Positions 34,789-45,141 of a DNA stretch of 64,000 nt are shown piece after piece. This DNA is from Streptosporangium saharense (GTDB lineage Bacteria > Actinomycetota > Actinomycetes > Streptosporangiales > Streptosporangiaceae): assembly GCF_014203715.1 (NCBI RefSeq), contig NZ_JACHJP010000013.1, positions 124,001 through 188,000 of the forward strand. The letters run 5' to 3'. Position 1 is the first letter of the stretch, and every line of letters begins with the position of its first letter. A program made the translations under genes and the position numbers. The notes under the pieces were generated by a model that saw nothing but the letters and a program-made list of their open reading frames with translations, did no database searches and was not told the DNA's origin.

Positions 34789-35103
34789 TCAGATGTGGCC
34801 TTCGATCTCGGCCAGGAGCAGGCGCTTGGGCTTGGCGCCCACGATCTGCCTGACGACCTCGCCGTCCTTGTAGAGGTTGAGCGTGGGCAGGCCGAGCACG
34901 CCGTACCTGGCGCTGATCTCGGGGTAGTCATCGGAGTTGATCTTGGCGATTGTGACGCGGTCGCCGTACTCGGTCTCGATCTCGTCGAGGACCGGTGCGA
35001 TCATGCGGCACGGCGGGCACCACTCGGCCCAGAAGTCCACCAGGACCGGCTTGTCGCTCTCCAGCACCTGTTCGGCGAAGTTCTCCGCGGTCAGGGTGAT
35101 CAT
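34789..35103 (-). CDS. Thioredoxin with WCPPC active site
   Basis: A 104-residue thioredoxin fold. The active site is Trp28-Cys29-Pro30-Pro31-Cys32, where most bacterial thioredoxins have WCGPC; the cis-Pro loop GLPTLNLY is normal. The Pro for Gly change alters redox potential in studied thioredoxins. ATG 35103 follows AGGAG and overlaps the merR stop, so the two are one operon. Probably reduces a specific partner or works in an oxidative or thiol-stress response set by the MerR regulator. Confidence 0.92.
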   Translation of the reverse strand: MITLTAENFAEQVLESDKPVLVDFWAEWCPPCRMIAPVLDEIETEYGDRVTIAKINSDDYPEISARYGVLGLPTLNLYKDGEVVRQIVGAKPKRLLLAEIEGHI

Positions 35104-35480
35104 GTTTTCTCCTGCTTCGTCAGCACGCATCCGGGGCAGGCCGTGGACAGCTGTCCGGCGACCTCCGCCCTGCGGACCAGCAACGCGCGGATCTCGTCGT
35201 CGATCTCGGCCAGCTTGCGCCGGTAGACCTCGACCGACTCCGGGCAGTCCGCCCCCGACTCGTGCCCGGCCCGCAGGCAGGCGACGAACGGCTTGGCGTC
35301 CTCCAGGGTGAACCCGACCGTGAGCAGTGACCTGATCTCGGTGACGAGCTTGAGATCCGCCTCGCTGTACTCCCGGTAGCCGTTGGCCGTCCGCCGTGCC
35401 CTGATCAGCCCCTGCTGCTCGTAGTAGCGCAGCGCCCTCGGGCTGACCCCGGCCCGCCTGGCGAGCTCCCCGATCCGCAT
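35100..35480 (-). CDS. MerR family regulator with four cysteines
   Basis: A 126-residue regulator. The N-terminal MerR winged helix is clear (MRIGELARRAGVSPRALRYY, then GLIRARRTANGYREY), followed by the dimerisation helix and a C-terminus with Cys68, Cys79, Cys115 and Cys118, the last two as CPGC. Cysteines there suggest it senses thiol oxidants, electrophiles or a metal. It overlaps trxA by four bases, and a MerR-type operator lies just upstream, so autoregulation with the thioredoxin is likely. Confidence 0.93.
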   Translation of the reverse strand: MRIGELARRAGVSPRALRYYEQQGLIRARRTANGYREYSEADLKLVTEIRSLLTVGFTLEDAKPFVACLRAGHESGADCPESVEVYRRKLAEIDDEIRALLVRRAEVAGQLSTACPGCVLTKQEKT

Positions 35481-35510
35481 CCGGTCCTCCTTACGGCGCC
35501 ACGGTAAACG

Positions 35511-35532
35511 TTGACGTCAGTGTCAGGGTCAA
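35511..35532 (-). promoter_or_regulatory. MerR-type operator/promoter of merR-trxA
   Basis: On the minus strand TTGAC begins the -35 hexamer (TTGACC) and pairs with GTCAA 12 bases on, giving a 22-base imperfect palindrome. A TTACCG hexamer lies 19 bases beyond the -35. The overlong spacer with the dyad inside it is the mark of promoters activated by MerR proteins through DNA untwisting. Confidence 0.75.
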
Positions 35533-35563
35533 GCCCCGGGACGGACCGGACATTCCCGACAGG

Positions 35564-36262
35564 CTAGAACCGCTTCCAGCGCAGGAGGTTGGGATAGCCG
35601 ATCTCCAGCCCCGGCGTCTCCGCGATGGCCCGCGCCGCGACCTCCGGGGTGAACTCGATGCGGAGCACGGCCTCCAGGTCGGCGCGGCGCTCGAAGGCCA
35701 TGCGCAGGTCGAGGGGCTGGGTCTGCCAGCCGTTGCGCCTCCAGAACTCCTCGACGGCGGCGGACGAGTAGGACGGGAGGGAGGCGCTGAACCAGCGGCC
35801 GAACGCGCCGCGCGTGGCGTCCAGGTCGATCACGAAGGCCGTGCCGCCACGCCGTACGACCCGGGAGAGCTCCTTGAGACCGGGCTCGCAGCCGGGACCG
35901 AAGAAGTAGGCCCAGCGGGCGACGGCCACGTCGGCCGAGGCGTCGGGCAGCGGCAGGCTCTGGGCGGTTCCCCGGCGCACGTCCACGTTCGGCAGGGCGC
36001 GGCAGCGGCGTTGGGCCAGCTCGACCAGGTCGTCGTGCGGCTCGACGCCGACCACCCTCGCGGCCCGCGCGGACAGGGAGGGCAGGTGGTAGCCGGTGCC
36101 GCAGCCGATGTCCACGACCGTCGCGCCGGTCAGCGGCCTGATGGCGTCCATCGCGGCGTCGGCGAGCCCCTCGGGGTCGACGGCCCGGTTCTCCAGCTCG
36201 TAGACCTGCGGGGTGTTCCAGATGTTCGGGCTGGGGATGGCGCCCTTGGCAAACCGCGGCAT
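35564..36262 (-). CDS. Class I SAM-dependent methyltransferase
   Basis: A 232-residue Rossmann-fold methyltransferase with motif I VVDIGCGTGYH (about residues 48-58), an acidic residue after strand 2 (VVGVEPH), and a motif II block DASADVAVARW. The C-terminal part (LRMAFERRADLEAVLRIEF) recalls UbiE-like enzymes, but the substrate cannot be named. ATG 36262 follows TACCTT by seven bases with no clear ribosome site, so the message may be leaderless. Confidence 0.88.
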   Translation of the reverse strand: MPRFAKGAIPSPNIWNTPQVYELENRAVDPEGLADAAMDAIRPLTGATVVDIGCGTGYHLPSLSARAARVVGVEPHDDLVELAQRRCRALPNVDVRRGTAQSLPLPDASADVAVARWAYFFGPGCEPGLKELSRVVRRGGTAFVIDLDATRGAFGRWFSASLPSYSSAAVEEFWRRNGWQTQPLDLRMAFERRADLEAVLRIEFTPEVAARAIAETPGLEIGYPNLLRWKRF

Positions 36263-36430
36263 GCCCCCAAAGGTAGTGAACTCGGTCCTGCGGCGGTGAT
36301 CCGCGCCACGTCACCCGGGTAGTACGCCACCGTTCGTCAAGCGCGCTTAGGCTGGCAACGTGAGTGTGAGAACCGACGGCGGTGGGGGAACCCGCTCACG
36401 TGAGCTCTGGCCGGGAGGCGAGGAATCCGA

Positions 36431-37264
36431 ATGAGCGTTACCCGAGCATCCACCCCGAAGATCGCCCTGTCCACGGCGTCGGTCTACCCGGAGCGCACCC
36501 CCGACGCCTTCGAGCTGGCGGCCCGGCTGGGATACGACGGGGTCGAGATCATGGTCGGCGCCGACCCGGTGAGTCAGGACGTCGACGTGCTCGAACGGCT
36601 GCGCGACCACTACCAGCTGCCGATCCTGGCGATCCACGCCCCGTGCCTGCTGGTGACCCAGCGCGTGTGGGGCAAGGACCCGTGGGTCAAGCTCCAGCGG
36701 GCGCAGCGGGCGGCGGAGCGGGTCGGGGCCAGGACGGTCGTGGTGCACCCGCCCTTCCGCTGGCAGCGTGACTACGCCCGCGAGTTCGAGGTCGGCCTGG
36801 CCAGGATGCGCGACGAGACCGACGTGGTCTTCGCGGTCGAGAACATGTTCCCGCTGAAGGCCAGGGGCAACGAGATGGTCCCCTACTCCCCGGGCTGGAA
36901 CCCGATCGACTACGACTTCCCCCAGGTCACCCTGGACCTGTCGCACACCGCGGTCTCCGGTTCCGACGCCAAGGAGATGTCCGCCAAGCTCGGCGACAGG
37001 CTCGCCCACCTGCACCTGGCCGACGGCCTCGGCATCCCCAACAAGGACGAGCACCTGGTCCCCGGGCGGGGCAACCAGCCGTGCGCGGAGATCCTGGAGC
37101 GCCTGGCGGGCAACGGCTACGACGGCCTGGTCGTGCTGGAGATCAACACCCGCAAGGCCGGTGGCCGTACCGAACGGATCGAGGACCTCACCGAGGCGCT
37201 GGCCTTCGCGCGGCGGCACCTGGCCCCCTCACGCGCGGCGAAGGCCAAGGGCGCGCGGGGGTGA
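36431..37264 (+). CDS. Sugar phosphate isomerase/epimerase family TIM-barrel protein
   Basis: A 277-residue AP endonuclease 2/xylose-isomerase-like barrel. Likely metal-site blocks are [35 protein letters not shown] and HLHLADG, typical of actinobacterial IolE/hydroxypyruvate-isomerase-like proteins. Its GTGA overlap with the following tetR gene indicates co-transcription. Substrate unknown; the family is mostly isomerases and epimerases of sugars. Confidence 0.85.
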   Translation: MSVTRASTPKIALSTASVYPERTPDAFELAARLGYDGVEIMVGADPVSQDVDVLERLRDHYQLPILAIHAPCLLVTQRVWGKDPWVKLQRAQRAAERVGARTVVVHPPFRWQRDYAREFEVGLARMRDETDVVFAVENMFPLKARGNEMVPYSPGWNPIDYDFPQVTLDLSHTAVSGSDAKEMSAKLGDRLAHLHLADGLGIPNKDEHLVPGRGNQPCAEILERLAGNGYDGLVVLEINTRKAGGRTERIEDLTEALAFARRHLAPSRAAKAKGARG

Positions 37265-37881
37265 CCGAGCACGTCGAGGGCGGTGCGGGCCGTACGGCGG
37301 GCGGGCGGCGGCTCGGGCGCAGGCCCGGCTCCGCCGACACGCGGGGGCAGATCCTCGCGGCGGCCCGTGAGACCTTCGCGGAGAAGGGGTTCGACAAGGC
37401 GACCGTGCGGGGCATCGCCAGGCGGGCCGAGGTCGATCCGGCGCTGGTCCACCACTACTTCGCCAGCAAGGAGGGCATGTTCGTCGCGGCCATGGAGCTG
37501 CCGATCAACCCCGACGAGGTGATCCCGGCGCTGCTGGCCGGGCCGCGCGAGGAGGTGGGTGAGCGGCTGGCCAGGTTCGTGCTGACGATGACCTCGCACG
37601 CCCAGGCGCGTCAGCCGTTGCTCGCGCTGGTCCGCACCGCGATGACCAACGAGCGGATGGCGACCATGATCCGCGAGTTCCTGACGCACGCCCTGATCAG
37701 CAGGGTGGCCCAGGCGCTGGACATCCCGCCCATCCGGGTTGAGCTGGCCTTCTCGCAGCTTTTCGGCGCGGTGCTGGCCCGTTATGTGCTCAGGCTGGAA
37801 CCGATCGCCTCGGTCGAGGTCGAGGAGCTGGCCGGGCATCTGGCGCCCACGGTCCAGGGATATCTCGACCCCGCGTCCTGA
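37261..37881 (+). CDS. TetR family transcriptional regulator
   Basis: A 206-residue regulator with a basic N-terminal tail, the TetR helix-turn-helix ([18 protein letters not shown] through [17 protein letters not shown], about residues 26-75) and a helical C-terminal domain of the actinobacterial type. GTG 37261 overlaps the stop of the TIM-barrel gene. Targets unknown; etfD downstream is a possible one. Confidence 0.9.
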   Translation: MTEHVEGGAGRTAGGRRLGRRPGSADTRGQILAAARETFAEKGFDKATVRGIARRAEVDPALVHHYFASKEGMFVAAMELPINPDEVIPALLAGPREEVGERLARFVLTMTSHAQARQPLLALVRTAMTNERMATMIREFLTHALISRVAQALDIPPIRVELAFSQLFGAVLARYVLRLEPIASVEVEELAGHLAPTVQGYLDPAS

Positions 37882-38053
37882 AGTGGTCCGGCGGACAGAT
37901 TATTGTTCTACAGGACCGGTTGACCGTATGGTGGCCATGGTCGTCGTGTGTCGCCGTCCGCCGTACGGCACCGCGGGGCACGGGACGATCCGTCGCAACC
38001 GTGGACGGCCGCGGTCGTACGACTGACAGCCACCGCCGTCTGTGGGAGGACCC

Positions 38054-40204
<2,151 letters not shown>

Positions 40205-40210
40205 ATCCTC

Positions 40211-40243
40211 CAGGTACGGCCCGCTTCTTGCGGGCCGTACCTG
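40211..40243 (+). terminator. Terminator after etfD
   Basis: A perfect 14-base stem (40211-40224 with 40230-40243) with loop TTCTT, starting 6 bases past the stop codon. Confidence 0.85.
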
Positions 40244-40360
40244 ACATGCGGTCAAGATTCCGCGAAAAGGACAGATGGTCTGAAACTTGTCCTGTCTATA
40301 ACAGAAAAATCACGGTAATCTCAACGTCGCGGCAGCCGTTCGACGGGGAGGGGGCCAACG

Positions 40361-41164
40361 GTGCGTGTCGTCGTAACCGATGCCGAGGTCACCCTGGCTG
40401 ACGTCCTGTCCCTCCGCCTTGCCATCGACGAACCCCTCAGCGCGGGCAGCGAGCTCGTCCTGCGCCAGCGGGGCACGTCCGTCGAGCACAGGCTGGCGCT
40501 GGGGGCCACGGCGGCCAGGGCGCGTGACGCGACGCTCGCCTTCTCACTCGCCCCGCTGCCGCTCAGCCCCGGCCGCTGGGACACCTACGTCACCCAGGAC
40601 GGGTCGCGCACCAGGCTGCACAGCGTCGATCCCGGCTTCTCCCTGGACCACATCGACGCCTACGCGCTGAGCAGGCGCACGATGTCCTACCGGGCGTACC
40701 GGACCCGCAACGGCTTCCTGGCCCTGAAGGTGGACGAGGCCGAGCCGGTCGCCGAGGTCCGCGCGGTGTGGTTCCGCGAGGGAAGGTTCGAGGTCACCGG
40801 CCTGCTTGCCTACACCGGTCTCGACGACGACGAGTCCCGGCACGAGGCGCGCCTGTCGCTGCGCCACGACGCCTCGGGCACCGCGCTGTCCTCGGTCGCG
40901 ACGGTCCAGGGGGTGCGCTTCCACGCCGCCCTCTCCCTGTGCGACCTGTGCGACGTGGCGGCCGACGACCCCGGCCAGCCCACGGCCTGGGCGCCCTCGC
41001 TGGAGATCGACGACCTTCCCGCCCCGCTGCGCCTGGCCTCCAGGCTCGACGACGTGAACGGCAAGCGCCGCCGCCTGCACTATCCGGCGACCAAGGTTGA
41101 CGGGGTGCCGATCCGCCCCCGCTACACCGCCGACGACGAGCTCACGATCGAGGTCGGTGGATGA
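40361..41164 (+). CDS. Conserved protein of unknown function, linked to a glycosyltransferase
   Basis: A 267-residue, beta-rich protein with no signal peptide or membrane helix and no motif I recognise. The alternating hydrophobic pattern and repeated short strands (SRTRLHSVDPGFSLDHIDAY, YRAYRTRNGFLALKV) recall accessory domains of wall-polymer glycosyltransferases; this is only a resemblance in style. GTG 40361 follows GGGAGGGGG. Its stop overlaps the start of the GT4 gene (ATGA), so it probably works with that enzyme. Confidence 0.75.
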   Translation: MRVVVTDAEVTLADVLSLRLAIDEPLSAGSELVLRQRGTSVEHRLALGATAARARDATLAFSLAPLPLSPGRWDTYVTQDGSRTRLHSVDPGFSLDHIDAYALSRRTMSYRAYRTRNGFLALKVDEAEPVAEVRAVWFREGRFEVTGLLAYTGLDDDESRHEARLSLRHDASGTALSSVATVQGVRFHAALSLCDLCDVAADDPGQPTAWAPSLEIDDLPAPLRLASRLDDVNGKRRRLHYPATKVDGVPIRPRYTADDELTIEVGG

Positions 41165-42252
41165 GGATCTGCCTGCTGGTCCCCTCGGTCTGTGGCATGC
41201 GTGGCGACGTCAGGTCCGTGGTCAACCTCGCCAACGAGCTGGCCGAGCGCCACGAGGTGGAGATCCTCAGCGTACGGCGCCACCGCGACAGGCCGTTCTT
41301 CCCGATCTCCCCGAAGGTGACCCTCTCGTGGGTCATCGACGAGCGGCCCGGCGTACGGCACCTGCTGCCCAGGGGACAGGTGCACACCGAGGTCGCCCTG
41401 TGGCGGCGGCTGCGCGTCCTGCGGGCCGACGCGGTCATCGCCACCAGGCCCGGCCTGAGCGTCCTGGTCGCCAGGCACGTCCCCCGTGAGACCGTACGCG
41501 TCGCCCGCGAGTGGGGCCGTCCCTCCCCGCCGGGGCCGATCACGAAGTTCTACCCCCGTCTCGACGCCGTGGTCGCCGCCACCGAGCGGGGCAGACAGGA
41601 CTGGGACCACCTCCTGCACGGCGGCGCCGAGGTCAGGCTGATCCCCGACGCGCTGCCCGCCGGGCCGTGGCCGCGCTCCCGCATGGACAACCGCATCGTC
41701 GCCGCGGGCGGGCGCTGGGTGCCGGTCAAGGCCTACGACCGGCTGATCCGCGCTTTCGCCGTCGTGGCGGACAAGCGCCCCGACTGGCGCCTGCGCCTGT
41801 ACGGCGGCGGCCCCGAGGAGAGGCGGCTGAGGGGGCTGGTCCAGGACCTGAACCTGCACAACCACGTCTACTTCATGGGCACCACCTCCGACCTGAGCGG
41901 TGAGTTCGCCAAGGCGTCGATCGTCGCGGTGACCTCGCGGGCCGAGACGCCGCAGACGCCCGGGATGACGGTGATCGAGGCGATGGCCAGCGGGGTGCCG
42001 GTGATCGGCTTCGACAGCCCGAGCGGGCCCGGGGAGTTCGTGGTCGAGGGGCGCAGCGGGGTCCTGGTCGCCGAGGGGGGCGCCGAGATCGAGGCCTACG
42101 CGGGGGCGCTGTTGGCGCTCATCGACGACGAGCGGCGGCGCAGGGAACTGGCCGCGGGCGCGCTCGGGGCGGCGGCCGTACACACAGCTCCGGTGGTCGC
42201 CGGACAGTGGGAGAGGCTGCTGACCTCCTCCTCTTCCCGAGGGGCCGCGTGA
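41161..42252 (+). CDS. Glycosyltransferase family 4
   Basis: A 363-residue GT-B enzyme. The N-terminal acceptor half starts MRICLLVPSVCGMRGDV. The C-terminal donor half has the hinge AAGGRWVPVKAYDRLIRAF, LRLYGGGPEE and the E-x7-E type motif in SRAETPQTPGMTVIEAMASG. A retaining transfer from an NDP-sugar is expected, the acceptor perhaps a wall polymer or lipid. It is coupled to the unknown gene upstream. Confidence 0.9.
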   Translation: MRICLLVPSVCGMRGDVRSVVNLANELAERHEVEILSVRRHRDRPFFPISPKVTLSWVIDERPGVRHLLPRGQVHTEVALWRRLRVLRADAVIATRPGLSVLVARHVPRETVRVAREWGRPSPPGPITKFYPRLDAVVAATERGRQDWDHLLHGGAEVRLIPDALPAGPWPRSRMDNRIVAAGGRWVPVKAYDRLIRAFAVVADKRPDWRLRLYGGGPEERRLRGLVQDLNLHNHVYFMGTTSDLSGEFAKASIVAVTSRAETPQTPGMTVIEAMASGVPVIGFDSPSGPGEFVVEGRSGVLVAEGGAEIEAYAGALLALIDDERRRRELAAGALGAAAVHTAPVVAGQWERLLTSSSSRGAA

Positions 42253-42303
42253 GGGGGGAAAGTGCCCCCTTCCCGTCGGCCGTGACACGGGTACCGTTGG
42301 GAC

Positions 42304-42585
42304 ATGCATGGCTACAGCGGAGACAAGCAGGCCTATCTGACCAGGCTGCGGCGGGTCGAGGGACAGATCAGAGGCCTGCAGCGGATGGTCGATGAGGACG
42401 CCTACTGCATCGACGTGCTGACCCAGGTGTCGGCCGCGACGCGGGCGCTCCAGGCGGTGGCGCTCGGCCTCCTGGAGGACCACATCTCGCACTGCGTCGC
42501 GGACGCGGTCAGCTCCGGCGGACCCGAGGCCCAGGAGAAGATCAAGGAGGCCTCGGCGGCGATCGCGCGCCTCGTCCGTTCGTAA
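42304..42585 (+). CDS. CsoR-family metal-sensing repressor
   Basis: A 93-residue all-helical repressor of the CsoR/RcnR/FrmR family. Cys35, His60 and Cys64 form the C-H-C set that binds Cu(I) in CsoR, so copper is the likely signal. The family core RLRRVEGQIRGLQRMVDEDAYC is intact. No copper ATPase or chaperone gene is adjacent, so its target is elsewhere or itself. TACCGT lies six bases before the ATG, suggesting a leaderless message. Confidence 0.92.
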   Translation: MHGYSGDKQAYLTRLRRVEGQIRGLQRMVDEDAYCIDVLTQVSAATRALQAVALGLLEDHISHCVADAVSSGGPEAQEKIKEASAAIARLVRS

Positions 42586-42612
42586 CTAGTCACAGGACCC
42601 TTCACGAACTAC

Positions 42613-42642
42613 GTCCCGGACTCCGAAGGGGGAGTCCGGGAC
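42613..42642. terminator. Bidirectional terminator after csoR
   Basis: A perfect 12-base stem (GTCCCGGACTCC with its complement) and loop GAAGGG lie between the convergent csoR-like gene and the small minus-strand gene. Confidence 0.85.
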
Positions 42643-42672
42643 TAGGTCGTTCAGATGGTTCTCTCACCGGCC

Positions 42673-42834
42673 TCAGCAGATCGCCGAGGCGCTCAATCCG
42701 AGCGCGTTGTCGAGCTCCGCCAAGGTGAGTGGCCGTTCGCTGGTGGCAACGGCGCTCAACACCTCCGCGTAGAGCGCGATCTCGTCCAACGCGACACGGT
42801 CGTGGACCCTTGAGTCCAGGTCGTCGTGCCCCAC
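42673..42834 (-). CDS. Small acidic protein of unknown function
   Basis: A 53-residue protein, mostly helical, with two blocks (RVALDEIALYAEVLSAVATS and PLTLAELDNALGL) of a pattern seen in small actinobacterial proteins near regulators. It ends in Cys. GTG 42834 follows GGAAGGA at suitable spacing. The upstream 230 bases are AT-rich for this genome and carry repeats. Confidence 0.6.
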   Translation of the reverse strand: MGHDDLDSRVHDRVALDEIALYAEVLSAVATSERPLTLAELDNALGLSASAIC

Positions 42835-42970
42835 CGCGTCGTCCTTCCTTCCGCAGCCCACACCCTCTCTGAGGTTACGGTGGGAGGAGTTTCGTGCCCA
42901 TGGCCCATCGGGACCATTCCTCATGACACCACCACAGCCCCATCGGGATCGTTTCCCGATTTTGAGATCA

Positions 42971-43027
42971 CAATTCGGCAAATTGCGAGATATATAAGGG
43001 TTACAGGAGATACAGCGGTTACAGGAG
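42971..43027. promoter_or_regulatory. AT-rich upstream region with repeated elements
   Basis: Within an AT-rich stretch there are an inverted repeat CAATT-CGGCA-AATTG (42971-42985) and two copies of GGTTACAGGAG (42999-43009 and 43017-43027) 18 bases apart. Spacing near two helical turns suggests a bound regulator. It lies 140-190 bases upstream of the small gene at 42834 and beyond the 3' end of the gene at 43068. Confidence 0.5.
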
Positions 43028-43067
43028 TGAAATAACTAAATCTGTGAGTTAATCGGGCAGAAGGTTG

Positions 43068-44411
43068 TCAGAAGTGACGCGGGAAGGTTCCCGAGGTTCC
43101 CGGGACGGGATCGTCACGTTCGTGCGTCAGCCGGTGCACCACCGCGGCGGCCGTGGTGAACCCCCGCTCGGGCACTGGCGTGCCCGTCAGCCCGCACCAC
43201 GCGAGCCCCAGCGCGTAGGCGGCCCCCAGCAGCGCCGCGGCCCCCGCCCGGTCGGGCGGGTTGAGCGCGGAGGGCAACCTTCCCGAGCGCGGCCAGCACC
43301 CCCGCAACGGATGCGAGGGGTCGGAGAGCACCACGTGGAGGATGTGCCGCAGCTCGGGATCGAGCCACGGATAGAGCGGGTCCGCGGCCCTCGGCCCGAA
43401 GGCCGACAGGTCGGCAGCCAGCAGCGAGGCCGCGACCGCCCTGGGCTCCGCGCCCTTGGGCACCAGGAACCCCAGCGTCCCCACCAGGTCGTAGACCGCG
43501 TGCTGGAAGTGCTCCCCGGGCGAGGAGTCCGGCAGCGTCACGTTCGGCGGGCACCGCGACAACCACGCCTGCCGTACCGCGTCGTCGCCGTAGTGCGCGA
43601 CCGACGGATCGGGTCCGGTACGGCGCAGCAGCGGATCGACCATGGCGAGCAGGGCGTTCGCCCTCGGCCTGAAGCGCGCGTCGTACCTGATGGTCGCGGC
43701 CGTGTCCGCCATCAGCCCGACCAGCCGCAGCCCCGCCTCGGGGTGCCCCGCCCTGACCCGCTCGCCGTACAGGGCGACCAGGTCGGCCAGCGAGGCGGGG
43801 GGCAGCCAGCGCACCCACTCGTCGCCGGGCAGCGGGCGGGCGAGGAACTCGCCGAACATCGACAGCAGCACCTCGTTGCCGTCGAAGGCCGGGGCGTGGG
43901 CGCACCACATGAGCGTGCCCCAGATCGCGGCGACGGGGCTGGGGACCTCCCCGGCGAAGAACTCGGTGAAGGGACCCGTGAGCGGGAAGTCCGCCACCCG
44001 CCTGCCCCGCTGGGAGACGACCAGGTCACGCAACCGCTCGGTGATCTCGTACGGCACGTCGGGCCCGACGAACCCCTGCACCGAGCCGCGGTCGGTGTTG
44101 AGGTCGTGGATGGCGGGGACCAGTTGCGGCGGGACCAGCGACGGCGCCCGCACCACCCTGGCCCCCGCGCGCAGGTTCGGATCCGCGGGCGGGGGCGTCA
44201 GGTGCCAGCGGCCGTCGGCCGGGTCCTCGCGGTACCACCGGCCGCGCGCGCCGAACAGCCAGCGACCGCCGTCCGGGGTGACCAGAACACGCGAGGTCAC
44301 GGCCTCGGCCCGTGCGATCGGCGGCAGCGTCGCCCAGCGGGGATCGGCGACCAGGGCGCGCACGTCCCTCTCGATGGCGTCGAACCCGTCCCAGTGCCGC
44401 ACGGCGGTCAT
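43068..44411 (-). CDS. Large protein of unknown function
   Basis: A 447-residue soluble protein with no signal peptide, membrane helix or motif that I can place. The first 80 residues include a small domain (VTPDGGRWLFGARGRWYRED). The middle is helical with Trp- and Pro-rich segments (MWCAHAPAFDGNEVLLSMFGEF). The C-terminal third is Ala/Leu-rich. Codon use matches the neighbours, so it is probably old in the genome. ATG 44411 is chosen for the AGGGGGTG nine bases before it; GTG 44423 and ATG 44420 are alternatives. Confidence 0.8.
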   Translation of the reverse strand: MTAVRHWDGFDAIERDVRALVADPRWATLPPIARAEAVTSRVLVTPDGGRWLFGARGRWYREDPADGRWHLTPPPADPNLRAGARVVRAPSLVPPQLVPAIHDLNTDRGSVQGFVGPDVPYEITERLRDLVVSQRGRRVADFPLTGPFTEFFAGEVPSPVAAIWGTLMWCAHAPAFDGNEVLLSMFGEFLARPLPGDEWVRWLPPASLADLVALYGERVRAGHPEAGLRLVGLMADTAATIRYDARFRPRANALLAMVDPLLRRTGPDPSVAHYGDDAVRQAWLSRCPPNVTLPDSSPGEHFQHAVYDLVGTLGFLVPKGAEPRAVAASLLAADLSAFGPRAADPLYPWLDPELRHILHVVLSDPSHPLRGCWPRSGRLPSALNPPDRAGAAALLGAAYALGLAWCGLTGTPVPERGFTTAAAVVHRLTHERDDPVPGTSGTFPRHF

Positions 44412-44459
44412 GTTACCCATCACCCCCTCGGCGGGAGACCCAAGGCGGCCACAGAGGAC

Positions 44460-45002
44460 TCAGAAGGGCGGTACGGCGGTCGCGGCGCGGTGTCTGGCGG
44501 CCTTGGCGATGTATCCGTCCGGGGTGCGGGCGAAGGAGGCGCGGTCCTCGTCGGTCAGCTCGCGGACGATCCTGCCGGGGACCCCGGCGACGAGCACCCC
44601 GGCGGGAATCCGCTTGCCGGGGCCGACCAGCGCGCCCGCGGCCACCAGCGAGCCCGCGCCGATCCTGGCCCCGCCGAGCACGATCGCCCCGATGCCGACG
44701 AGCGCGCCCGTCTCCACGTGCGCCCCGTGCACCATCGCCTTGTGCCCCAGGCTGACCCGGTCCTCAAGCACGGCGGGCTCGCGCGGATCGGCGTGCAGGC
44801 AGCACAGGTCCTGGATGTTGCACTCCTCACCGACCTCGATGAGTTCGTCGTCGCCGCGAAGGACCGATCCGTACCAGACGTTGGAGGCGCGGCCGAGCCG
44901 TACACGGCCGACGATCACGGCTCCGGGGGCGACGTAGGCGTCGGGATGGATCAGGGGCGTCGCGTCGCCGTCGAGGGCCGCGACGTACGGGGTGGCGTTC
45001 AT
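44460..45002 (-). CDS. Gamma-carbonic anhydrase family protein
   Basis: A 180-residue left-handed beta-helix hexapeptide-repeat protein. The three metal-binding histidines are at positions 70, 87 and 92 (CCLHADP, LGHKAMVHGAHV). The repeats (IGAIVLGGARIGAGSLVAAGALV) follow, with a short C-terminal helix. Carbonic anhydrase activity is proven for only some members, so it could also be a CoA-dependent or unknown enzyme. ATG 45002 is the start; longer in-frame starts are not like the family. Confidence 0.92.
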   Translation of the reverse strand: MNATPYVAALDGDATPLIHPDAYVAPGAVIVGRVRLGRASNVWYGSVLRGDDELIEVGEECNIQDLCCLHADPREPAVLEDRVSLGHKAMVHGAHVETGALVGIGAIVLGGARIGAGSLVAAGALVGPGKRIPAGVLVAGVPGRIVRELTDEDRASFARTPDGYIAKAARHRAATAVPPF

Positions 45003-45141
45003 GGATCGATGGTACGAGGGGGGCTGATGCCCGATATTTCGGCAAGCCGGTGGCGCGTTCCGGTTGCGGTCTTGGGCAGTAAGCAGGAAAGTCGTCTCCT
45101 GACGTCTCCTTTTCCGTAACACAACCTCCACGGGTAGCGCG

